From Sulfuritalea hydrogenivorans sk43H (GTDB lineage Bacteria > Pseudomonadota > Gammaproteobacteria > Burkholderiales > Rhodocyclaceae), in assembly GCF_000828635.1 (NCBI RefSeq), contig NZ_AP012547.1, positions 744,001-808,000 on the forward strand: a DNA stretch of 64,000 bases, written 5' to 3'. Below, piece after piece: positions 50,055 to 60,378 of this stretch. Made by a program: the position numbers and the translations under genes. The stretch's first letter is position 1. The number at the start of each line of letters is the position of its first letter. The notes under the pieces are model-generated. The model was not told the DNA's origin, did no database searches, and saw nothing but the letters and a program-made list of their open reading frames with translations.

Positions 50055-52807
50055 GGGACGGTGAGGGGGCCTTCGGTTCCTTGCTGGTTGATCACGCCGT
50101 AGCCCGGCACGTTGCGCCTGAGTATGTCGAGCGGGTTGGAGCCGACTTTGGCGAAGCCGCTGAATTCGAGCTGGAAGAACAGTGCGGTGTTGGATTGCTG
50201 CGTCTGTGTCGCCAGGCGCTGGAACACGACGCGCCCGATCCAGCAGCCACCGTCGTATTCGAGGCCGCCGACGGTTTCGATCATGCGGCGCTCCTTGGTC
50301 GAATAGTTGAAGCGCCCCACTGCGTGCCAGCCGCCAAACACCGGCCACTGACCGGAAAGGTCGATCTGGCCGAGCGCATCGCGGGTATAGCGGTAATCGG
50401 CATTCAGCAGCTTGCCGGCCTCGGGAGAATAGCGGCCGCCGAGGTTGAGCGCCTCCATCCGGCTCAGACGCGGGTTGTACTGCATGTCGGCGTTGGCATA
50501 GGTTTGCGGCGCGACACGGACGGACAGCGAACCAAGATAGTTGGTCTGCCGGTCGCTGCGCAGCACTTCGCCCGGCAGACCGACTTTCTGGGTGCTGAAA
50601 TAGAAGCGCTGGCCGATGGCGGCACGAACGGTCTCGGCGCCGGTCAGCGGGTCGAGCACGCGCGAAGTGAGCATGGCCGTGGCCTGGTTCGCATCGCCAA
50701 TGCGATCGCCGCCGGCATAGCGGTTCTCGCTGAAGATCTGGGCGAAGTCGAAACCCGCCACGCCGGTATCGAATACCGGGAACAGGCTCTGGTCGCGCAC
50801 CGGAACATACAGGTAGTAGAGGCGCGGCTCCAGGGTCTGCAAGGCCGGTTTGCCGAACCATTCGAAATCACGCTCGAAACCCACGCTCGAATCGACGCTG
50901 AAGATCGGCACGTTGCGAGTCAGTTTCTCGGGGGTGCCGACAGGCTGGCGGTCGCGGTTGTAGCTGGTGGCATGCAGGCCGATCTTCGGCGTGATGGTGA
51001 ATGCATCGGTCGTCAGGGGCAGCGAAAGCTGCGGGTACAGCGTGAAGCGCCGTGCCTGTTCCAGGGACTGTGTCGCGTTGCTGAAGTTGACGTATTCGCC
51101 GTTGAAGGCAGCGGTCAGCCCGAGCGGCAGCCTGCTGCGGCTGGCTGTCACCGTCAGTTGCGGCAGGCGTCGATAGGGTTCGGCCACGGGGGGCAGCGAG
51201 GGGTCCTGCAGCGTCTGATAGCTTTGTGCCAGCAAATTGGCCGACCACCAACCGCCCGAATAGGCGAGGGTGGCCTGGCGCAGCAGATTGGTCTGGGCGA
51301 TCACCGACGAGCCGCTGGCCAGATCGCTGAAGAAGGTGCCGTCGGATGCATTGTTGAGCTGTAGCGATCCGGAAAGGCCGTAGCCCAGGCTCTGGCTGTG
51401 ATTCAGCGAAAAGAACGAGCGCCGCTTCCTGAGGATCTTGTCTTCGGTCAGATATTGCCCCTGCATCGTGCCGCTGTATGAGGGCTGCAGGTAGCGATAC
51501 TCGCCGTTCCACAGCGTGCCGCGCTTGGCCATGAAACGCGGCGAAATCGTCGCGTCCATGTTCGGTGCGATGTTCCAGTAGAACGGCTGGGTGTATTCCA
51601 TGCCGCCGGTGCTGGTGGAACCGAAGGTGGGGGTCAGCAGGCCGCTCTTGCGCTCGTGGTTCAGCGAGAAGCTGATCCAGGGTGAATAGAGGATGGGCGC
51701 GCCCTTGAAGTACAGCGTGGCGTTGCGCGCGGTACCCACCTCGTCGTCGTAGTCCAGGCGCAAACTGGTGGTACGCGCAAACCAGTCAGGATCGCGGCCC
51801 GCCACCGGGGTGCAGGTGCTGTAAGTGGCATCGCTGAGCCGGTATTTGCCTTCGCCTTCGAAGTCCATGCGCTCGGCGGCGCCGTAGCCGGTCGTCAGGT
51901 TCGGCGCGACGCGATCCTCGACGCCGGTCCACAGCGTGGCGGCCGCCCCGGTCTTGATGCGGCGGATGCTGTATTCGGGCTGCTCGAAGAAACCGGTGCT
52001 GTCGTCCATCTTCATGCGCATTTTTGGACCGCGAACGCGGTCGCCGTCGCGCGAGAGGCGGACATTGCCTTCCGCCTCCATTTCATTCTCCTGCTGCCAG
52101 AAGGTCAGCCGGTCGCTCAGCAGGATCGAATTGCGTTTGCGCAATTCGACGTTGCCGCTCGCCACGACTTCGATGTCGTTCTTGCCGGCGATGTGATCGG
52201 CGGCGATGAAGGTCGGCAGCAGTTCCCCCGGACGCTTGAGATAGGGCATCACGCCGGCAGTGCGCTTGAGCGCGGGGGCAGGCAATTCGCCGGCGGCGAC
52301 ATGCGCCGAGTAGAGCGGTGGAATGGCGGGGCGCTCTTCGACGTGCGGCGGTTCCTGCGGCTTCTGGATTGCCTCTGCCAAGGCGGCCAGGGCCGGCGGT
52401 GCCGGTTTCGGCTCCGGCGGGAGGGGTTGTGCAGCGGCAGCGGGCGGTGTCACCGTGGCCACTGCGGCGGCTTTGGCAACGGGGGTTTCCGGTTTGGCGG
52501 ATGTCGCGGCACGGGATGCTCGCGCGGCTGGCGGCGGGACGGCGCTTGTCACCGGCACGGCTTGTTGCGGTGTCAGATCGACCCGCACCGTCGGCGCCGG
52601 TGCTACCTGTAAGCGCGTAACGGCGGGCGCTTTTGCCGCCACCACGGGTTCGACCGTCACCGAAACCGCCGCCGGCGGTGGCGGAGTACCGGCACCGAGC
52701 AGGGCGGGATTGATGCGCAGTGGCGGCAGTGCTTCCGCCGCCGCCGGGCCTGCGAGCAATGCAAGCAACAAGCCGGTGCCGAATTGTCCGCGATGCGATT
52801 GAGACAT
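50051..52807 (-). CDS. lptD: LPS-assembly protein LptD
   Basis: Outer-membrane LPS transporter. The 918-aa protein is longer than E. coli LptD (784). A signal peptide (about 24 residues, ending PAAAEA) is followed by an unusual Ala/Pro/Val-rich low-complexity region to about residue 190, then the OstA-like jellyroll (ADHIAGKNDIEVVASGNVEL) and the barrel (MEYTQPFYWNIAPNMDATIS). Cysteines are few: one in STCTPVAGRD and one in YDGGCWIGRV, fewer than the four of E. coli. First gene of the operon with surA, pdxA and rsmA. Confidence 0.93.
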   Translation of the reverse strand: MSQSHRGQFGTGLLLALLAGPAAAEALPPLRINPALLGAGTPPPPAAVSVTVEPVVAAKAPAVTRLQVAPAPTVRVDLTPQQAVPVTSAVPPPAARASRAATSAKPETPVAKAAAVATVTPPAAAAQPLPPEPKPAPPALAALAEAIQKPQEPPHVEERPAIPPLYSAHVAAGELPAPALKRTAGVMPYLKRPGELLPTFIAADHIAGKNDIEVVASGNVELRKRNSILLSDRLTFWQQENEMEAEGNVRLSRDGDRVRGPKMRMKMDDSTGFFEQPEYSIRRIKTGAAATLWTGVEDRVAPNLTTGYGAAERMDFEGEGKYRLSDATYSTCTPVAGRDPDWFARTTSLRLDYDDEVGTARNATLYFKGAPILYSPWISFSLNHERKSGLLTPTFGSTSTGGMEYTQPFYWNIAPNMDATISPRFMAKRGTLWNGEYRYLQPSYSGTMQGQYLTEDKILRKRRSFFSLNHSQSLGYGLSGSLQLNNASDGTFFSDLASGSSVIAQTNLLRQATLAYSGGWWSANLLAQSYQTLQDPSLPPVAEPYRRLPQLTVTASRSRLPLGLTAAFNGEYVNFSNATQSLEQARRFTLYPQLSLPLTTDAFTITPKIGLHATSYNRDRQPVGTPEKLTRNVPIFSVDSSVGFERDFEWFGKPALQTLEPRLYYLYVPVRDQSLFPVFDTGVAGFDFAQIFSENRYAGGDRIGDANQATAMLTSRVLDPLTGAETVRAAIGQRFYFSTQKVGLPGEVLRSDRQTNYLGSLSVRVAPQTYANADMQYNPRLSRMEALNLGGRYSPEAGKLLNADYRYTRDALGQIDLSGQWPVFGGWHAVGRFNYSTKERRMIETVGGLEYDGGCWIGRVVFQRLATQTQQSNTALFFQLEFSGFAKVGSNPLDILRRNVPGYGVINQQGTEGPLTVP

Positions 52808-52989
52808 GCCGTATCGGTGAGTGGGCGCAGCGGTGACGGAAGAACGCGGAACAGAATTCCGTGTACAGCAGGCTGGGAAAGCCTTTGCCGGCCGATGCTA
52901 GAATCACGAATTCTAACACTTCATGCCTGCGGAACGCGCTCTCCGACAAAGCTTTTGCGCCTTTTCGCCGCATCTTGCGCATCTTCGAC
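52808..52989. promoter_or_regulatory. Divergent promoter region, lptD / amgK
   Basis: A 182-base gap between divergent starts. It contains an AT-rich inverted repeat AGAAT-CACGA-ATTCT (52900-52914) that includes TAGAAT (52899-52904), a possible -10 for amgK. No strong -35 is visible on either strand. Confidence 0.4.
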
Positions 52990-54727
<1,738 letters not shown>

Positions 54728-54729
54728 CC

Positions 54730-54846
54730 GTCCCACGGAGGGTGGGACGCCGGCGCGCGCCCCACAAGGGGATACCGTCCCTGCGGGACATAAAGCGGAA
54801 ACCCCGGCGTGCAAAGCACCGTCCCCGATGCAGGAGCACGGGGACA
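54730..54846. repeat. Hairpin cluster between murU and pepP
   Basis: Three GTCCC/GGGAC-type stems in 117 bases: GTCCCAC-GGAGG-GTGGGAC (54730-54748), GTCCC-TGC-GGGAC (54777-54789) and GTCCCC...GGGGAC (54821-54846). The block also holds CCCACAAGGGGATACCGTCCC (54761-54781), whose complement occurs with two changes in the rpiA leader. The first hairpin may end murU transcription; the whole looks like a repeat relic. Confidence 0.55.
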
Positions 54847-54852
54847 TATAAT
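54847..54852 (+). promoter_or_regulatory. Perfect TATAAT -10 box before pepP
   Basis: TATAAT lies 6 bases before the ATG at 54859, so transcription would start at or near the ATG and give a leaderless mRNA. No good -35 is present. Confidence 0.5.
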
Positions 54853-54858
54853 CGCCCG

Positions 54859-56214
54859 ATGGATACATCGTCCTCCCGAATGGGGAACTCTTTCGAGGCG
54901 TGCCGCCAGCGCCGACTCGCATTGATCGATCGCATGACGCGTGGCGGCGGCGGTGTCGCGCTCGTTCCCACTTCACCGGAACAGGCGCGCAATCGCGACA
55001 CGCACTACCCCTATCGCGCCGACAGCTACTTTCAGTACCTGACCGGTTTCACCGAGCCCGAAGCGGTGCTGGTGATTGTCGTCGGCCGCGGCGATACGTC
55101 ACCGCAGGCTATCCTGTTCTGTCGCGAGAAGAACCTGGAGCGTGAAATCTGGGATGGATTTCGCCACGGCCCGGACGGCGCCCGCGAAATGTTCGGCCTC
55201 GATGCCGCCCATGCCATCGGCGAACTGGAGGGCAAGCTGCCCGAACTGCTGGCCGATCAGCCGGTGCTGTGGTTTTCGATCGGACACGATGCCGGCTGGG
55301 ATCAGCGGATCGCCGCCGCGCTGAACAAGGTGCGCGGCGAGAGCCGGACCGGCAAGCGGGCGCCGTCCGCGATCCGCGATGTGCGTGCCGAACTGGATGC
55401 CATGCGCCTGGTCAAGGACGCCACCGAGCTCGCCACCATGCGCCGCGCCGCGGATATTTCCACTGCCGCCCACATGCGCGCCATGCGTTTCGTCGCGCCG
55501 GGACGCTTCGAGTACGAAGTCGAGGCAGAATTGCTGCACGAGTTTCGGCGGCAGGGTTGCGAGTATCCCGCCTACACCTCGATCGTTGCCGGCGGCGCGA
55601 ATGCCTGCGTATTGCATTACGTCGGCAACGACCAGATCCTGAGGGACGGCGACCTGCTGCTGATCGATGCCGGCGGCGAACTCGGCGGCTATGCCTCCGA
55701 CATCACGCGCTGTTTCCCGGTCAACGGCCGTTTCAGCGGGCCGCAAGCCGATATCTACGACATGGTGCTCGACGCGCAGGCGGCGGCGATTGCGGCGGTA
55801 CGACCCGGCGCCACCTTTGCCGATCCGCACGAGGCGGCGCTGAAGGTGCTGGCCCAGGGCATGGTAGACCTCAAGCTGCTGCCGGGATCGCGCGATGCCG
55901 TGATCGAATCGGAAAGCTACAAGCGTTTCTACATGCACCGCACCAGCCACTGGCTGGGCAAGGATGTGCACGATGCCGGTGAATACAAGGAAGGCGAGCA
56001 CTGGGCGCCGCTGGTGCCGGGCATGGTGCTGACCATCGAACCCGGTTGCTACATCCGGCCGGCGGAAGACGTACCCGAGGCCTTCTGGAACATCGGCGTG
56101 CGCATCGAGGACGATGCGGTGGTGACGGCCGGCGGCTGCGAAATAATTACCGTAGCCGCGCCGAAGAAAATCGCCGACATCGAAGCGCTGATGCGGGACG
56201 CCCGTGGCGGCTGA
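54859..56214 (+). CDS. pepP: Xaa-Pro aminopeptidase (M24B)
   Basis: Metal-dependent aminopeptidase removing residues before proline. The 451-aa protein has the PepP N-domain (YPYRADSYFQYLTGFTEPEA) and the pita-bread catalytic domain with metal ligands in LLIDAGGELGGYASDITR, RTSHWLGKDVHD, TIEPGCYI and GVRIEDDAVV. The start is uncertain: ATG 54859 (leaderless from TATAAT) or ATG 54880. A 21-bp element spans codons 13-20. ubiH overlaps its 3' end, as in the common pepP-ubiH pair. Confidence 0.92.
   Translation: MDTSSSRMGNSFEACRQRRLALIDRMTRGGGGVALVPTSPEQARNRDTHYPYRADSYFQYLTGFTEPEAVLVIVVGRGDTSPQAILFCREKNLEREIWDGFRHGPDGAREMFGLDAAHAIGELEGKLPELLADQPVLWFSIGHDAGWDQRIAAALNKVRGESRTGKRAPSAIRDVRAELDAMRLVKDATELATMRRAADISTAAHMRAMRFVAPGRFEYEVEAELLHEFRRQGCEYPAYTSIVAGGANACVLHYVGNDQILRDGDLLLIDAGGELGGYASDITRCFPVNGRFSGPQADIYDMVLDAQAAAIAAVRPGATFADPHEAALKVLAQGMVDLKLLPGSRDAVIESESYKRFYMHRTSHWLGKDVHDAGEYKEGEHWAPLVPGMVLTIEPGCYIRPAEDVPEAFWNIGVRIEDDAVVTAGGCEIITVAAPKKIADIEALMRDARGG
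54897..54917 (-). repeat. Dispersed 21-bp element, copy 13
   Basis: Minus-strand match ending ACGCC, antisense to pepP within its first 20 codons (protein reads ACRQRRL). Confidence 0.78.
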
Positions 56215-57301
56215 AGCAAGCCAGGCTGTCGCGATAGTCGGCGGCGGGCCCGCCGGCATGGCCCTGGCGCTGGCATTGAAGCTCCACGGCGTCACCGCAG
56301 AAATCTTCGAGGCCCGCGAACGTGCTGTTGTTAGCCGCGACGCTCGCGTGCTGGCCTTGTCCGATGGCGCGCGGCAGATACTCGAATGGCTCGGCGTCTG
56401 GTCCGGGCTTGCCGCAACATCCATCGATGCCATACATATCTCGCAGCGCGGCGGCTTTGGCCGCACGCTGTTGCGGGCGACCGAGCTCGACCTGAAAAAC
56501 CTCGGCTGGGTGCTCCCGGCCAGTGATCTGATCGCGGCGCTCGACGCGGCCGTGAGCGCCGCCGGGATTGTCTACCGTGAGCGAACAAGAGTCGGCGCTG
56601 GCGAGACGGCAATGTTTCCGCTGACGGCCTATGCCGAGGGTGCTGTTGAAGCCGGCGCCGGCGAGATGCGTGACTACGGGCAGCACGCCGTGCTGTGCAG
56701 CGTGAGCGTGGCGGCACCGCATCGCAATGTTGCCTGGGAACGTTTCACCAGCGATGGCCCGGTCGCGCTGTTGCCGCTCGGTGACCGCTACGCCGTGGTG
56801 TTGACCTGTGCGGACGAAACCGTTGCGGACGTCAAGGCGCTCGACGATGCGGCCTTCCTCGCCCTGTTGCAGCAGCGTTTCGGCACGCGCCTGCGCTTCA
56901 CCGCCGCAAGTCCGCGCACTGCCTATCCGCTCGGACTGCGCTATCGTCCCGACCCGGTGGGCGAACGCCAGGTCTGGCTCGGCAATGCCGCGCAAACTTT
57001 GCATCCGGTCGCTGGGCAGGGCTTCAATCTCGGTTTGCGCGACATCTGGGAACTGGCGCAGTCCCTTGGGGCGGCGACCGATCCCGGCGCACCGGAAGTG
57101 CTGGCCGCCTATGCGCGCGGCCGCCAGGTCGACCGGCGCGGGGCGATCGCCTTCACCGATCTGCTGATCGACGGCTTTGCCTCGGGTTTCCCGCCCTTGA
57201 AGCATGCGCGCGGCGCCGGTCTGCTGGCGCTGGACTTGTTGCCGCCGCTGCGAGCATTTGTGGCGAAGCGCATGATTTATGGTGCCAGGGCATGGCCCTG
57301 A
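56204..57301 (+). CDS. ubiH: UbiH-like ubiquinone-biosynthesis FAD monooxygenase, shortened
   Basis: Flavin monooxygenase of ubiquinone ring hydroxylation. From GTG 56204 (overlaps pepP by 11 bases) the protein has 365 aa against about 390 usual. FAD motif IVGGGPAGMALALALKLHG, RDARVLALSDG, and the C-terminal GNAAQTLHPVAGQGFNLGLR are intact. Between residues 125 and 155 it is shortened: the 21-bp element codes VGAGETA there, and the usual ADG..S fingerprint appears as AYAEGAVEAG. It could still fold, as the frame is clean, but its activity is less sure. UbiF/VisC-type relatives are the alternative. Confidence 0.8.
   Translation: MAAEASQAVAIVGGGPAGMALALALKLHGVTAEIFEARERAVVSRDARVLALSDGARQILEWLGVWSGLAATSIDAIHISQRGGFGRTLLRATELDLKNLGWVLPASDLIAALDAAVSAAGIVYRERTRVGAGETAMFPLTAYAEGAVEAGAGEMRDYGQHAVLCSVSVAAPHRNVAWERFTSDGPVALLPLGDRYAVVLTCADETVADVKALDDAAFLALLQQRFGTRLRFTAASPRTAYPLGLRYRPDPVGERQVWLGNAAQTLHPVAGQGFNLGLRDIWELAQSLGAATDPGAPEVLAAYARGRQVDRRGAIAFTDLLIDGFASGFPPLKHARGAGLLALDLLPPLRAFVAKRMIYGARAWP
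56590..56610 (+). repeat. Dispersed 21-bp element, copy 14
   Basis: Full consensus match inside ubiH (VGAGETA). A second, degenerate relative lies 50 bases on (56651-56665, GCCGGCGCCGGCGAG). Confidence 0.82.
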
Positions 57302-57330
57302 TTTTTATTGGCTTCAATAAATAGCCTCGA

Positions 57331-57358
57331 TTGCCGCCGTCGCGCTTTGCGCTAAAAT
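57331..57358 (+). promoter_or_regulatory. Putative sigma-70 promoter of dusB-fis
   Basis: TTGCCG (57331-57336), 16 bases, TAAAAT (57353-57358), 33 bases before the dusB ATG. Confidence 0.55.
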
Positions 57359-57391
57359 CGCGCCCTTCCCAACCGCATCTTTCTTTCCGAC

Positions 57392-58414
57392 ATGGACTTC
57401 CTCGGTTTTCAGTTGCGCAACAACCTGTTTGTCGCGCCCATGGCCGGGGTCACGGATCGTCCTTTTCGCCAGCTGTGCAAAAAGCTTGGCGCCGGGCTTG
57501 CGGTATCCGAAATGGTGACATCAAATTCCCTGCTCTATGGCAGCGCCAAGACGCGTCGCCGTGCCGACCACGAAGGCGAGGTCGATCCGATTTCGGTGCA
57601 GATCGCCGGCGCCGATCCGGCGATGATGGCGCAGGCAGCGAAGTACAACGCCGACAACGGCGCGCAGATCATCGACATCAACATGGGCTGCCCGGCCAAG
57701 AAGATCTGCAACGTCATGGCCGGCTCGGCCCTGATGCAGAACGAGCCGCTGGTGGCGAAAATCCTGGAAGCGGTGGTTGCCGCCGTGCCCGACACGCCGG
57801 TGACGCTGAAGTTTCGCACCGGCTGGAATCGCGACAATCGCAACGCGCCGCGCATCGCCCGCATCGCCGAGGACTCCGGCATCCGCGCCATTGCCATCCA
57901 TGGCCGCACGCGCGCCGACCAGTATCAGGGTTGCGCGGAATACGACACCATTGCCCTGGTCAAGTCGCAAGTGAAGATTCCGGTGATCGCCAACGGCGAC
58001 ATCAACTCGCCGCAGAAAGCCCGCTACGTGCTCGATTACACCGGTGCCGACGGCGTCATGATCGGCCGCGCGGCGCAGGGGCGGCCCTGGCTGTTCCGCG
58101 AGATCGAACACTTCCTGGCAAGCGGCGAAGAACTGCCGCCACCGCGGGTAGCGGAAATCCACGACATCCTGCGCGGCCATCTTGCCGATCTGTATGCGTT
58201 CTACGGCGAGCTGACCGGCGTGCGCATTGCGCGCAAGCACATCAGCTGGTACACCAAGGGCCTGGTCGGCGCCGCGCATTTCCGGCACGCCATGAACCAG
58301 TTGCAGAGCGTGCACGAACAGCTCGCCGCCACCGACGAATTCTTCCTGGGGCACGCCGCCGCCAACGAGCGTTTGCGCTATGAAGAGCCCCTTCTTGAAA
58401 TGAGGGCCGCATGA
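57392..58414 (+). CDS. dusB: tRNA-dihydrouridine synthase B
   Basis: FMN enzyme reducing uridine to dihydrouridine in tRNA. The 340-aa protein has FLGFQLRNNLFVAPMAGVTD, the catalytic Cys in NMGCPAKKICNVMAGSALM, HGRTRADQYQGCAEYD, and VIANGDINSP for the FMN phosphate. Its stop overlaps the start of fis (ATGA), the same dusB-fis pair as in E. coli. Confidence 0.95.
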   Translation: MDFLGFQLRNNLFVAPMAGVTDRPFRQLCKKLGAGLAVSEMVTSNSLLYGSAKTRRRADHEGEVDPISVQIAGADPAMMAQAAKYNADNGAQIIDINMGCPAKKICNVMAGSALMQNEPLVAKILEAVVAAVPDTPVTLKFRTGWNRDNRNAPRIARIAEDSGIRAIAIHGRTRADQYQGCAEYDTIALVKSQVKIPVIANGDINSPQKARYVLDYTGADGVMIGRAAQGRPWLFREIEHFLASGEELPPPRVAEIHDILRGHLADLYAFYGELTGVRIARKHISWYTKGLVGAAHFRHAMNQLQSVHEQLAATDEFFLGHAAANERLRYEEPLLEMRAA

Positions 58415-58638
58415 GCGAAATAAACGACTGTGTCCGGCGGACCCTCAATCGCTACTTCCGCGATCTCGACGGCCAGGCGCCGCATGCCATTTACGGCATG
58501 GTATTGAAATGCGTCGAGCGGCCGATGCTGGAAGTGGTGATGAAACAGGCGGACGGCAACCAGACGGTCGCCGCCGACATGCTCGGTATCAGCCGCGGCA
58601 CCTTGCGCCGCATGCTGGTCGAACACGAATTGCTTTAA
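58411..58638 (+). CDS. fis: DNA-binding protein Fis
   Basis: Nucleoid-associated protein that bends DNA and acts at many promoters. The 75-aa protein is shorter than E. coli Fis (98) at the N-terminus, as usual in betaproteobacteria. The C-terminal helix-turn-helix is complete: MKQADGNQTVAADMLGISRG and TLRRMLVEHELL. Translationally coupled to dusB. Confidence 0.93.
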   Translation: MSEINDCVRRTLNRYFRDLDGQAPHAIYGMVLKCVERPMLEVVMKQADGNQTVAADMLGISRGTLRRMLVEHELL

Positions 58639-58662
58639 CGCTCATGGCACCAGGCACCACTC

Positions 58663-58788
58663 GCCGAAGATGAAACACGCGAAAAGCCAATTATTCGCCC
58701 GCCCCCCTTCCCCCCTCGCGGGGGGTTACCGTTCGGCGCGCTGCGCGCGTTTATCACAGGGGACTCCGTACAAAGTATTTCACGTTAA
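58663..58788 (+). repeat. Intergenic repeat, copy B (between fis and purH)
   Basis: About 126 bases sharing the left end (GCCGAAGATGAAACACGCGA), a CCCGCCCC...CCCCTC-GCG-GGGGGG centre and the right end (TATTTCACGTTAA) with 34401-34530. It ends 15 bases before the purH ATG. Confidence 0.65.
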
Positions 58789-58803
58789 TTTCCCGAGGTC
58801 TCC

Positions 58804-60375
58804 ATGAAGGTCACACAAGCGCTGCTAAGCGTTTCCGACAAGCGCGGCACGGTCGATTTTGCTCGCGGTCTTGCCCAACTCGGCATCAAGCTGCTGTCCA
58901 CCGGCGGCACCGCCAAGCTGCTGCGCGATGCCGGGCTCGACGTCACCGACGTCTCCGATTACACCGGCTTTCCCGAGATGCTCGACGGCCGCGTCAAGAC
59001 CCTGCACCCCAAGGTGCATGGCGGCATCCTCGGCATTCGCGGCAACGCCGAGCATGAGGCGACGATGGTCAAGCACGGCATCCCGGCCATCGACCTGGTC
59101 GTGGTGAACCTCTATCCCTTCCGCGAGACCGTCGCCAAGCCCGGCTGCTCGCTCGACGACGCCATCGAGAACATCGACATCGGCGGCCCGACCATGGTCC
59201 GCGCCGCGGCGAAGAACCACGGCAACGAACAGGGCGGCGTCGGCGTGGTCACCGATCCCGAGGACTATGCAGCTATCCTCGACGAACTCAAGTCCGGCGG
59301 CGCGCTGTCATACAAGACGCGGTTCGCGCTGGCGAAAAAGGCTTTCACCCATACCGCGCGTTACGACTCGGCGATTTCCAACTGGCTGACTTCGCTCGAC
59401 GAACAGAACAAGCCCGGCGCATTCCCCGAAAGACTGCAACTGGCCTTCGACAAGGTCGACACCATGCGCTACGGCGAGAACCCGCACCAGCAGGCGGCGT
59501 TCTACCGCGAGCCGGTGCCGGTCCCCGGCAGCATTGCCAGCTATCAGCAACTGCAGGGCAAGGAACTCAGCTACAACAACATCGGTGACGCCGACGCGGC
59601 CTGGGAATGCGTCAAGGCCTTCGATGGCGAGATTGCCTGCGTCATCGTCAAGCACGCCAACCCGTGCGGCGTGGCGATCGCCGGCTCGGCGCTGGAGGCG
59701 TATCGCAAGGCCTTCAAGACCGATCCGACCTCGGCCTTCGGCGGCATCATCTCCTTCAACTGCGCGATCGACAAGGCCACCGCCGAAGCCGTGGCCGGAC
59801 AGTTCGCCGAAGTCATCATCGCTCCCGAGATCACCAGCGATGCGCGCGCCGTGTTTGCCGCCAAGCAGAACCTGCGCGTGCTGATCGTGCCGATGGGCAA
59901 AGCCAGCGGGCTGATGGATTACAAGCGCGTCGGTGGCGGCCTGCTGGTGCAAAGCGCCGACGAGGCGCGCATCACGCCGGCGGACATCAAGGTGGTGACC
60001 AGGCGTGCGCCGACCGCGACCGAGATGAGCGACCTGCTGTTCGCCTGGCGCGTTGCCAAGTACGTCAAGTCGAATGCCATCGTGTACTGCAAGGACGCCA
60101 TGACCGTCGGCGTCGGCGCCGGCCAGATGAGCCGCGTCGACTCCGCCCGCATCGCCGCGATCAAGGCCGAGAACAACGGCCTTACGGTGGCCGGTTCGGT
60201 GGTCGCGTCGGACGCCTTCTTCCCCTTCCGCGACGGCCTCGACGTCTTGGCCAAGGCCGGTGCGACAGCGGTGATCCAGCCCGGCGGCTCGGTGCGCGAT
60301 GCCGAAGTCATCGCCGCCGCAGACGAGCAGAATCTGGCGATGGTATTTACGGGTTTCCGCCACTTCCGTCACTGA
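58804..60375 (+). CDS. purH: AICAR transformylase / IMP cyclohydrolase
   Basis: Bifunctional last two steps to IMP. The 523-aa protein has the MGS-like cyclohydrolase domain ([39 protein letters not shown]) and the transformylase domain ([50 protein letters not shown]). Preceded by GAGGTC spacing and by intergenic repeat B. Heads purH-purD-purK-tsaC. Confidence 0.96.
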   Translation: MKVTQALLSVSDKRGTVDFARGLAQLGIKLLSTGGTAKLLRDAGLDVTDVSDYTGFPEMLDGRVKTLHPKVHGGILGIRGNAEHEATMVKHGIPAIDLVVVNLYPFRETVAKPGCSLDDAIENIDIGGPTMVRAAAKNHGNEQGGVGVVTDPEDYAAILDELKSGGALSYKTRFALAKKAFTHTARYDSAISNWLTSLDEQNKPGAFPERLQLAFDKVDTMRYGENPHQQAAFYREPVPVPGSIASYQQLQGKELSYNNIGDADAAWECVKAFDGEIACVIVKHANPCGVAIAGSALEAYRKAFKTDPTSAFGGIISFNCAIDKATAEAVAGQFAEVIIAPEITSDARAVFAAKQNLRVLIVPMGKASGLMDYKRVGGGLLVQSADEARITPADIKVVTRRAPTATEMSDLLFAWRVAKYVKSNAIVYCKDAMTVGVGAGQMSRVDSARIAAIKAENNGLTVAGSVVASDAFFPFRDGLDVLAKAGATAVIQPGGSVRDAEVIAAADEQNLAMVFTGFRHFRH

Positions 60376-60378
60376 GCC

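Noticed and set aside
52595-52620. GTCGGCGCCGGTGCTAC in lptD
   Set aside because: The second half does not match the element; the region is Ala/Pro low complexity, where such GC words are expected.
56204-57301. ubiH as a pseudogene
   Set aside because: The frame is uninterrupted and both the FAD motif and the C-terminal motif are intact; shortening is reported instead.
60100-60130. GTCGGCGTCGGCGCCGGC in purH
   Set aside because: It encodes the conserved [10 protein letters not shown] motif of PurH and lacks the ACG end of the element.
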